DNA from: an uncultured Prevotellaceae bacterium
GTDB taxonomy: Bacteria; Bacteroidota; Bacteroidia; Bacteroidales; Bacteroidaceae
Assembly (NCBI GenBank): GCA_947306845.1
Contig: CAMZHP010000241.1
Location: forward strand, 1 to 5,354
Reading direction: 5' to 3'
DNA length: 5,354 nucleotides
Positions 1 to 5,354 of the stretch are shown piece by piece. The notes under the pieces were generated by a model. That model was not told the origin of the DNA and did no database searches. It was given only the letters and a program-made list of their open reading frames with translations. A program made the translations under genes and the position numbers. Within the stretch, counting starts at the first letter, position 1, and each line of letters starts with the position of its first letter.

Positions 1-999
1 TCTGAGGAAAGTCCCAACAAAGTGTCGGGCAATTACGGCATCCTCGACCAGATACAGTCATTGAAATGGATCAAGGCCAATATCGCGCAGTTTGGAGGCG
101 ACCCCGACAATGTCACCATCTTCGGACAGAGTGCGGGAGCCGGTAGCGTGAAGACCCTTTGTGAGTCGCCACTGGCCAGAGGGCTCTTCCACAAAGCTGT
201 CATCATGAGCGGTGGTGGCATTACCGTGCCGCCTACAGGCAACGAGGAGGCAAAACCTGCCGTTCCTATGAACAAATTCTTCACTTACAACCCATCGCTT
301 GAACAGGCAGAGGCTGACACAAAGAAGGTGATGGACTGGGCTGGACTGACAGACCTTGCCAAACTGAGGGAAGCGCAGACAGAGTTGCTCTACACGGTGG
401 GTCAGCTATACAATACCGTAACCCACAACGATGTCTTCCTCATGGGAAGACCTCTCATCGACGGTTACGTGAGCACGAAGAATTTCGACGATGCCACCCG
501 TGAGGGTACGCTGGCTGATGTTCCTTATATGATTGGCTATACCTTGAATGATATGGGCAGCATGGGACCCGGCATTGCTGAGTTCTGCAAGGTGCGTGAG
601 AGCAAGGGCGGCAAGGCATGGGCTTATGAGTTTGCCCGTCCATTGCCCGACGATGGATCACATCCCGAGGTGACAGCCCGTCTCAAGGGGGCCTTCCACT
701 CTTCCGACCTTTGGTTTGTCTTCAAGTCACTCAAGCATTGCTGGAGACCTTGGACACAGGGTGACTGGGATCTCTCAGAGAAGATGCTGACAGCATGGAC
801 CAACTTTGCCAAATACAGCGACCCCAATGGTCCTGACGGTGGTGAATGGACGCCTTGCACGGCAGAGAGCCCGAAATTCATGCTTTTCAAGTTGGATGAC
901 AAGGATGCCGAGAATTCGGAGATGGGCGACCCCATCATTCCCGAAACACCTCAAATGCCTCCCATGCCCAACACACCTCCTGCCACTAAGGGTAAATAA
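1..999 (+). CDS. Type-B carboxylesterase/lipase family protein, 5'-truncated by the window edge
   Basis: Alpha/beta-hydrolase of the carboxylesterase type B family, which hydrolyses carboxylic esters; the substrate cannot be told from sequence. The reading frame is open from base 1, so the true start, the HGG oxyanion-hole region and any signal peptide lie outside; 332 residues remain of a family usually near 500. Visible residues include the family block GNYGILDQ, then FGGDP and the nucleophile elbow GQSAGAGS with Ser encoded at 130-132. A later GAFHSSDLW block supplies the probable catalytic His (697-699). The acid is less clear: the loop reads GYTLNDMG where many relatives have a DEG-type motif, so the Asp at 550-552 is the best candidate. 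The C-terminus is an unusual Met/Pro-rich tail ending in PPATKGK. The gene converges on the polysaccharide genes and is separated from them by a terminator, so it is probably an independent unit. Family assignment is firm; physiological role is unknown. Confidence 0.93.
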   Translation, partial: SEESPNKVSGNYGILDQIQSLKWIKANIAQFGGDPDNVTIFGQSAGAGSVKTLCESPLARGLFHKAVIMSGGGITVPPTGNEEAKPAVPMNKFFTYNPSLEQAEADTKKVMDWAGLTDLAKLREAQTELLYTVGQLYNTVTHNDVFLMGRPLIDGYVSTKNFDDATREGTLADVPYMIGYTLNDMGSMGPGIAEFCKVRESKGGKAWAYEFARPLPDDGSHPEVTARLKGAFHSSDLWFVFKSLKHCWRPWTQGDWDLSEKMLTAWTNFAKYSDPNGPDGGEWTPCTAESPKFMLFKLDDKDAENSEMGDPIIPETPQMPPMPNTPPATKGK

Positions 1000-1017
1000 T
1001 CACTGGCTCAGCAAAAC

Positions 1018-1059
1018 AAAAACTCCTGCCGTGTCACACAAGACATGGCAGGAGTTTTT
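1018..1059. terminator. Bidirectional intrinsic terminator between convergent genes
   Basis: The arms AAAAACTCCTGCC (1018-1030) and GGCAGGAGTTTTT (1047-1059) are perfect 13-bp reverse complements. The stem extends inward by GTGTC (1031-1035) with GACAT (1042-1046), including one G-U pair, leaving a 6-nt loop (ACACAA). A T-run follows the stem on both strands: TTTTTCTTCC on plus, TTTTTGTTTTG on minus. It lies 18 bp after the esterase stop and 16 bp after the rfbA stop, so it can end both transcripts. Confidence 0.93.
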
Positions 1060-1075
1060 CTTCCTCAATTCTCTG

Positions 1076-1981
1076 TCATTCAAGATTGCTCCGACCGGTG
1101 CGGTCCATCTCGCGGATGACCTTGAGAAGGTACTGTCCATACTGATTCTTGAGCATGGGCTGTGCCACCTCCTCCATCTTCTCACGCGTGATCCATCCGC
1201 TGCGATAGGCGATGCCCTCCAGACAGGCAATCTTGAGTCCCTGGCGCTTTTCGATGACCTCGACGAACACCGATGCCTCTGAGAGTGAGTCGTGGGTGCC
1301 GGTATCGAGCCAGGCAAAGCCGCGTCCAAGGGTCTGCACCTTCAACCGTCCAGCCTCCAGGAAGCGTTGGTTGACAGTCGTGATTTCCAGTTCACCCCGG
1401 GCAGAGGGTTTGATGGTCTTGGCCACCTGAACCACCTCATTGGGATAGAAATACAGTCCTACCACCGCATAGTTGGATTTGGGATTGGCAGGCTTCTCCT
1501 CGATGGAGAGGCAGTTGCCGGCATCATCAAACTCTGCTACACCGTAACGCTGCGGGTCGTCCACCCAGTATCCGAAGACTGTGGCTTGATTGTGCTCCTC
1601 GGCCTGGCTGACGGCTTCGCGGAGTCGTTGCGACAGTCCGGAGCCATGGAAAATGTTGTCGCCGAGTACGAGGCATACCGAGTCGTCGCCGATGAATTGC
1701 TCACCGATGATAAAAGCCTGTGCCAGACCATCGGGTGAGGGCTGCTCGGCATATTCGAAGCGCACACCGTAGTTGCTGCCATCGCCCAGCAGACGGCGGA
1801 ATGCCGGCAGGTCGTCGGGTGTGGAAATGATGAGTATGTCGCGGATGCCGGCAAGCATCAGCACTGAGATGGGATAATATACCATCGGTTTGTCGTAGAT
1901 GGGAATCAGCTGCTTGCTGATGCCTTTGGTGATGGGGTAGAGGCGTGTTCCGCTGCCTCCGGCCAATACTATTCCTTTCAT
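1076..1981 (-). CDS. rfbA: Glucose-1-phosphate thymidylyltransferase (RfbA/RmlA)
   Basis: Cytoplasmic enzyme making dTDP-glucose and pyrophosphate from dTTP and glucose-1-phosphate, the first step to dTDP-L-rhamnose and other dTDP-deoxysugars. The 301 residues match the family's full length. The nucleotide-binding signature GGSGTRLYP is at residues 8-16, with [10 protein letters not shown] at 23-32. LGDN at 106-109 holds the metal-binding Asp108; EEKP at 161-164 carries a conserved Lys; GELEIT is at 196-201; [10 protein letters not shown] at 224-233 holds the second metal-binding Asp226. No key residue is missing. The ATG is well supported: an in-frame TGA lies one codon upstream and the N-terminus MKGIVLAGG is canonical. 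It lies 24 bp after the WecA-like gene on the same strand, with no terminator or convincing promoter between, so co-transcription is likely. The partner genes rfbB, rfbC and rfbD are not in the window; rfbA is the last gene of the block. Confidence 0.97.
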   Translation of the reverse strand: MKGIVLAGGSGTRLYPITKGISKQLIPIYDKPMVYYPISVLMLAGIRDILIISTPDDLPAFRRLLGDGSNYGVRFEYAEQPSPDGLAQAFIIGEQFIGDDSVCLVLGDNIFHGSGLSQRLREAVSQAEEHNQATVFGYWVDDPQRYGVAEFDDAGNCLSIEEKPANPKSNYAVVGLYFYPNEVVQVAKTIKPSARGELEITTVNQRFLEAGRLKVQTLGRGFAWLDTGTHDSLSEASVFVEVIEKRQGLKIACLEGIAYRSGWITREKMEEVAQPMLKNQYGQYLLKVIREMDRTGRSNLE

Positions 1982-2005
1982 ATTTCAGTAATTATGTGAG
2001 TGATG

Positions 2006-3115
2006 TCAAACAAAAGGCTTTTCTCCCTTGCTGCGAATATAATGGTCGAGCAGGAGATTGTAGATGATAAAGAGTGCGATATCGATGGCCAATGAATAGG
2101 TGAGGCTCATGTCGAAATACTTCACCATCAGGATATTGATGACTCCGAAGAAAATGGCGGTGAGAATGATGGCAAAGAGTGTGGCATGCTGACCCAGTCC
2201 GGCACGCATCCATTTGTGGTGGAGATGATTCTTGTCGGCCTGAAAGAGCGACCGACGGTGATACATGCGGGTGATGACTACGCGCACGACATCAAACATC
2301 GGCACGAGCAGCATGGTGATGGAGGTGGTGAGACCATCGCGGCGATACTCCATGATGGCGGGGTTGTTCATAGCGTATTTCACGAAGAGCATGCCGAGGA
2401 TGAATCCAAGTGTCAGGCTGCCAGAGTCGCCCATGAAAATCTTTTGCTTCTTTTCAGGGTCACCGCAGATATTGAAATAGAGATAGGGCACGAGGACACC
2501 CATCAGTCCGGCTATCAGGATACAGTAGGTGAGGAGGCCGTACTGGATGAAGCAGGTAAGGAAACCGCCGAGGGCGAGGAATGAAAGACCTGCTGCCAGA
2601 CCGTCGATACCGTCGATGAGATTGATGGAGTTGTCGATATAGACAATGATGAAAACGGTAAGGGCAGCTCCTACCCAGAAAGGGATGTCGCTGATGTTGA
2701 GAAAGCCGTAGAGGTTGTTGATGTATAAACCTGAGAGTGGCAACATGGTGGCGGCGATAATCTGGACAAAGAATTTTGTCTTGGCATCGAGCCCCAGCAG
2801 GTCGTCGATGATTCCCATGGTGTAGATCATGATGAGTCCGAGCAGGAAACAGCAGGCCCACAGGCTGATGTGGATGGCGTCGCGCCCCTCGTTATGTCCC
2901 ATCATGAGGAGCGCCAAAAAGCAGGCCAGCACCATGCTGGGCATGAAACTGAGACCTCCCAGCCGTGGTACGTTGTTCTTGTGAACCTTGCGCTCATCGG
3001 GAATATCATAGAGCTTCTTCCGCTGGCAGAACTTCATAATCAGCGGAATGAGGATAAAGCCTGACAAAACGCTGATTAAAAAAGCGATAAGAGAATATAT
3101 GATAATACTGGTCAT
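2006..3115 (-). CDS. wecA: WecA/TagO-like undecaprenyl-phosphate sugar-1-phosphate transferase (MraY/WecA family)
   Basis: Polytopic inner-membrane enzyme that moves a sugar-1-phosphate, in this family usually GlcNAc-1-P from UDP-GlcNAc, onto undecaprenyl phosphate to begin surface glycan synthesis. The 369 residues carry the family motifs in order: DIPDERKVHKNNVPRLGG at 37-54, the Asp pair GIIDD with D104/D105, NLIDGIDGLAAG at 165-176 with D168 and D171, FMGDSGSLTLG at 227-237 with D230, and the HLHH cluster at 297-300 after DKN. The HxHH form and the IDGIDG motif fit WecA/TagO/Rfe better than MraY. Hydrophobic segments run from residue 3 almost to the end, as expected for about 11 helices. 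The start is fixed by an in-frame TAG two codons upstream. A Bacteroidota-type promoter lies just upstream, and rfbA follows 24 bp downstream. The exact sugar substrate cannot be read from sequence, so the symbol denotes family membership. Confidence 0.92.
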   Translation of the reverse strand: MTSIIIYSLIAFLISVLSGFILIPLIMKFCQRKKLYDIPDERKVHKNNVPRLGGLSFMPSMVLACFLALLMMGHNEGRDAIHISLWACCFLLGLIMIYTMGIIDDLLGLDAKTKFFVQIIAATMLPLSGLYINNLYGFLNISDIPFWVGAALTVFIIVYIDNSINLIDGIDGLAAGLSFLALGGFLTCFIQYGLLTYCILIAGLMGVLVPYLYFNICGDPEKKQKIFMGDSGSLTLGFILGMLFVKYAMNNPAIMEYRRDGLTTSITMLLVPMFDVVRVVITRMYHRRSLFQADKNHLHHKWMRAGLGQHATLFAIILTAIFFGVINILMVKYFDMSLTYSLAIDIALFIIYNLLLDHYIRSKGEKPFV

Positions 3116-3138
3116 GTCCTATGATTGGAAATTCGGAG

Positions 3139-3169
3139 CAAAGTTAATGCAAAACAAATGCAATTCAAA
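3139..3169 (-). promoter_or_regulatory. Predicted Bacteroidota sigma-70 promoter for wecA-rfbA
   Basis: On the minus strand, TAACTTTG (plus 3139-3146) matches the -7 consensus TAnnTTTG exactly. A TTTG (plus 3166-3169) lies 19 nt upstream of it, a spacing expected for the -33 box. Transcription would start near 3132-3136, giving a leader of roughly 17-21 nt before the ATG at 3115, with no clear Shine-Dalgarno sequence. The gap (3116-3185) is markedly AT-rich compared with its neighbours. This is motif matching only; two other TTTG copies nearby make the exact -33 box uncertain. Confidence 0.6.
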
Positions 3170-3175
3170 ACAAAT
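3150..3175. repeat. 10-bp direct repeat CAAAACAAAT in the promoter gap
   Basis: CAAAACAAAT occurs at 3150-3159 and again at 3166-3175, a 16-bp period with 6 bp between copies. On the minus strand the copies read ATTTGTTTTG. The distal copy contains the predicted -33 TTTG and the proximal copy lies within the promoter spacer. It may be a duplicated regulator site or chance in AT-rich sequence. Confidence 0.5.
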
Positions 3176-3185
3176 CACCGTTTTT

Positions 3186-4460
3186 TTATGGTTCACCTTG
3201 TTCCATTTCCCCTACAGCATTTTGCCGGTCGGCTACTGTTGCCGCCTGTGCAGTGTCGCCCCAATCCCATCTGAGGGCGAATTGCTGCTGGGTGATGAAC
3301 CAGGTGAAAAAGAGGAACTGGATGACATTGACAATGCTCATCATCACGTTTTCCTGATAAAACTGAAGGATGAGCACATAGACGGCGTAGGCATAGACAC
3401 ATTTCGCAAATCCGTTACCATTGCGGGAATATCGGTATGCCCATCCCGAAAGCAGGCCATAGACGAGGGCAAAGAATGCCACACCGCGATATCCGAAGTC
3501 CATGAAAAAGGGCTGGAAAACTGTGTACACATTGGTGGGAAGCGGCACCCAGACAAACTCCTGAAGTTTGGTGTTCACCTCATAGTTGCCTCCGAAACGG
3601 TTGAGGAAGAGATAGAAAGTCTGGAATGTATGTGAGCCAAATTGTGTGGAGATGTCCTCTGTGATGCGCTCGAAAGCCGCTGGAGGAGAGAGCACGTAGA
3701 TGGCGAAGAAATCGAGAAACGACATCCCATCCCCAGATCCGGTGTCATCGCTTGTGAGTTCGCGTGCGGCATTGATCAGGAAAAAGACAACCACTACCGT
3801 GACGGAGGATATGATGATGGAGCGCAGGCGGATGGCCCTTTTTTGGTAAAGGATATACATGAGGGCGGAGAAGAGAAAAAAGAGAATACCCTTCTCCATG
3901 ATGGCGAAAGCACTCATCATACTGGCGGCCACAATGGTGAGCAACTGCCAGAGCGGCACTTTTGGGTAGCGCCAGAGTGCCACGACGATGAGCACTTGGT
4001 TGAGCACATAGGAGTAGTTGAGAAAACCATATTGCTCGTCACCGAATACTGCCAGCAGACGAAGGTTGTTGAGCATGTCTGCCGTGTCGAACATCATCAC
4101 CACCTGCATGATTTTGTAGAGATATAGTGGGGTGATGACCATAGAGATCACATACAGAGTAGTGAAGATAAGACCATTGGTCTCGGGCCGTTGGCGTGAA
4201 GCTTCCTCTGGGTCTTTTACCGACGGCAGCAGATAGTAGGTGAGCAGCGCAGAGACGCAGAAGATGGGCAGCCACAGGGCGAGACAAGTGTGGAATTGTG
4301 TGCCGAGAGGATAGAGAAGGTCGCCTTGGAACTGAAACATCACCACAATGGCGAGCCACACCGCGGTTGTGATGGTCCACGGGGCGAAGAGGTCACCTGC
4401 TTTGAACAGCATGTACCCGATGAGCAGGATGCTCATGATGATAATGAAAATCAGGTCCAT
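3186..4460 (-). CDS. wzy: Wzy-like O-antigen/oligosaccharide repeat-unit polymerase
   Basis: Probable inner-membrane polymerase that joins lipid-linked repeat units on the periplasmic side in Wzy-dependent glycan assembly. The 424 residues show about 11 hydrophobic segments, at roughly 2-19, 28-45, 58-78, 97-118, 149-163, 168-188, 191-206, 215-232, 327-344, 354-368 and 375-396. A long mainly extramembrane loop (about 233-326) holds FLDFFAIYVLSPPAAFERI (248-266) and PLPTNVYTVFQPFFMDFGYRG (306-326). The latter, with its TNVYT and DFG parts, is typical of the oligosaccharide repeat-unit polymerase family; Wzy proteins otherwise diverge strongly. The start is firm because an in-frame TAG lies two codons upstream. 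Its first 10 bp overlap the 3' end of the Wzz-like gene, suggesting translational coupling. A hydrophilic tail of about 28 residues follows the last helix. Other multi-pass glycan enzymes such as WaaL-type ligases are possible but fit the motifs and context less well. Confidence 0.85.
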   Translation of the reverse strand: MDLIFIIIMSILLIGYMLFKAGDLFAPWTITTAVWLAIVVMFQFQGDLLYPLGTQFHTCLALWLPIFCVSALLTYYLLPSVKDPEEASRQRPETNGLIFTTLYVISMVITPLYLYKIMQVVMMFDTADMLNNLRLLAVFGDEQYGFLNYSYVLNQVLIVVALWRYPKVPLWQLLTIVAASMMSAFAIMEKGILFFLFSALMYILYQKRAIRLRSIIISSVTVVVVFFLINAARELTSDDTGSGDGMSFLDFFAIYVLSPPAAFERITEDISTQFGSHTFQTFYLFLNRFGGNYEVNTKLQEFVWVPLPTNVYTVFQPFFMDFGYRGVAFFALVYGLLSGWAYRYSRNGNGFAKCVYAYAVYVLILQFYQENVMMSIVNVIQFLFFTWFITQQQFALRWDWGDTAQAATVADRQNAVGEMEQGEP

Positions 4461-5354
4461 GGGCTATGTTCTTTTGAGGTTCTGATGGCATGTTGCAGAA
4501 GCACCGCCCATGTAGTAAGGGTGAGAGCGAGAAAGACGAAAGAAAGCACATAGCCAGTGGTGGCGGGAACAGCGGGATGCAGTGGCACCGTGGCATTGCT
4601 CAGCACGGCGAAGGTGTAGGAGAATTTGCCCATGAGGGCCTGGTTGCGGCGATATTGCTCCATCGCCTTGCTGTAGCTGGTAAAGGCACTGGCGTATTCT
4701 TTTTGTAAGTGCTCCTCCATAGAGATGACGCGGGGGGTGCTGAGATCATTGTGCGCATCGCAGAAACGCACGTATTCGTTGCGTGCTGCCATAAACCGTT
4801 CTTTCTCCTGATTGAGTTTCACTACCGCCTGTACAAGGTCGCGGTGGGCACGGTCACGGGCATAGTCGGCCATGTGGCGTTGTAGGAGGACACGGGCGGA
4901 GTCGGCCATGAGTGCTGCCACCAGTGGGTCTTGGTCGGTGGCCTGGATGGTAACGGTTTTGTATTTGGAGGAGGCTTTGGAACGGATGTTGTGCCTGATC
5001 ATGTCGATGATGCGTGTGTGCTCATCAGCGGAAGGCTTGAATAGCGACTGCCACCAAGGTGTATGGTGGTGGTTGAGAAGATGGTGGTAGTAATCGGTGT
5101 GGAGGGATGGGATGCGCACGTGTGCCATCTCCTCTGCGAATTCAGTGGATGACAGAAGTTTGGAATATACCTCTGGCTGACGAAGTCCCTCTTGGTCGTC
5201 CATGGCTGTCTTTGCCCATGAGGCAAAACTGTTGAGGCCTAGCAACAAGTCGGTTTCTTCCTTTTCATTGGCGATGATTACGTTGGCGGAATAAGACTTG
5301 GGGATGGCTGAGCAGACAGCAATGGCGAGCAGGACTGCCGCGGAGGCCGTAGCA
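4451..5354 (-). CDS. wzz: Wzz-like polysaccharide chain-length determinant, 5'-truncated by the window edge
   Basis: Polysaccharide co-polymerase that sets the length distribution of chains made by Wzy, anchored in the inner membrane with a large periplasmic domain. The frame is open to the right edge; 300 residues are visible and no ATG, GTG or TTG occurs in frame between 5249 and the edge, so the start lies outside. The visible N-terminus is a hydrophobic helix (residues 1-16) followed by PKSYSANVIIA, as in Wzz after its first helix. EVYSKLLSSTEF (61-72) and VTIQATDQDPLVAA (134-147) are typical of the Wzz periplasmic fold. A long helical, charged region spans about 149-245. A P-x2-P-x2-P pattern (Pro 257, 260, 263) precedes the second membrane helix (about 266-286), the classic Wzz ending. 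No tyrosine-kinase domain follows; the protein ends 14 residues after that helix. A histidine cluster (His 85-97) is unusual. The stop lies inside the polymerase gene, a 10-bp overlap. Confidence 0.88.
   Translation of the reverse strand, partial: ATASAAVLLAIAVCSAIPKSYSANVIIANEKEETDLLLGLNSFASWAKTAMDDQEGLRQPEVYSKLLSSTEFAEEMAHVRIPSLHTDYYHHLLNHHHTPWWQSLFKPSADEHTRIIDMIRHNIRSKASSKYKTVTIQATDQDPLVAALMADSARVLLQRHMADYARDRAHRDLVQAVVKLNQEKERFMAARNEYVRFCDAHNDLSTPRVISMEEHLQKEYASAFTSYSKAMEQYRRNQALMGKFSYTFAVLSNATVPLHPAVPATTGYVLSFVFLALTLTTWAVLLQHAIRTSKEHSPWT

Noticed and set aside
22..24. GTG as start of the esterase
   Set aside because: The frame is open back to base 1, and a start here would remove the oxyanion-hole half of the fold; it is an internal valine.
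624..938. Minus-strand open frame opposite the esterase
   Set aside because: It is a shadow of the esterase coding strand with no family resemblance.
1982..2005. Separate promoter for rfbA
   Set aside because: The 24-bp gap and sequence just upstream contain a TTTG, but the only candidate -7 box (TAATTACT) fits TAnnTTTG poorly and the spacing is too short.
3116..3185. Invertible (phase-variable) promoter as at Bacteroides capsule loci
   Set aside because: The repeat in the gap is direct, not inverted, and no flanking inverted repeats or invertase gene are visible.
3181..3187. T7 run as terminator of the Wzy-like gene
   Set aside because: The gene is read on the minus strand, where this is an A-run, and no GC-rich hairpin precedes it.
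3048..3635. 195-codon plus-strand open frame opposite the polymerase and WecA-like start
   Set aside because: It is antisense to well-supported genes, has no recognisable domain, and crosses the promoter gap. The 161-codon plus-strand frame at 3642-4127 and the 148-codon one at 1292-1738 were rejected likewise.
5246..5248. TTG as start of the Wzz-like gene
   Set aside because: The frame stays open to the window edge, and the residues before it form the expected first membrane helix and PKSYSANVIIA segment, so this codon is an internal leucine.
1..5354. tRNA, rRNA, CRISPR array, insertion sequence or attachment site
   Set aside because: Nearly all the window is coding, the two gaps are 76 and 70 bp, and no repeat array, transposase or structured RNA was seen.

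Overview
The window looks like part of a chromosome from the phylum Bacteroidota, most likely a Prevotella-type genome of roughly balanced GC content. This rests on protein style, on the lack of Shine-Dalgarno sequences before the starts I could check, and on a promoter of the Bacteroidota kind (TTTG / TAnnTTTG) in the one AT-rich gap. The genus is inference; the promoter match and the start contexts are read directly.

Layout. On the left, the plus strand carries the 3' two-thirds of a type-B carboxylesterase that runs in from outside the window and ends at 999. A strong bidirectional hairpin terminator (1018-1059) separates it from a convergent minus-strand block filling the rest. In transcription order (right to left) the block holds a Wzz-like chain-length regulator (start beyond the right edge), a Wzy-like repeat-unit polymerase overlapping it by 10 bp, a 70-bp gap with a promoter, a WecA/TagO-like polyprenyl-phosphate sugar-1-phosphate transferase, and the glucose-1-phosphate thymidylyltransferase RfbA/RmlA.

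How they work together. RfbA makes dTDP-glucose, precursor of dTDP-rhamnose and other dTDP-deoxysugars. The WecA-like enzyme loads the first sugar phosphate onto undecaprenyl phosphate. The Wzy-like protein polymerises exported repeat units, and the Wzz-like protein sets chain length. This is a partial gene set for a Wzy-dependent O-antigen, capsule or exopolysaccharide. Flippase, glycosyltransferases and the remaining dTDP-sugar genes (rfbB, rfbC, rfbD) are not in the window. The esterase has no evident link to the block.

No RNA gene, CRISPR array, mobile element or clearly new system was seen. The most useful points for follow-up are the internal promoter with its 10-bp direct repeat, the isolated terminal rfbA, the histidine cluster in the Wzz-like protein, and the changed acid-loop motif and Met/Pro-rich tail of the esterase.
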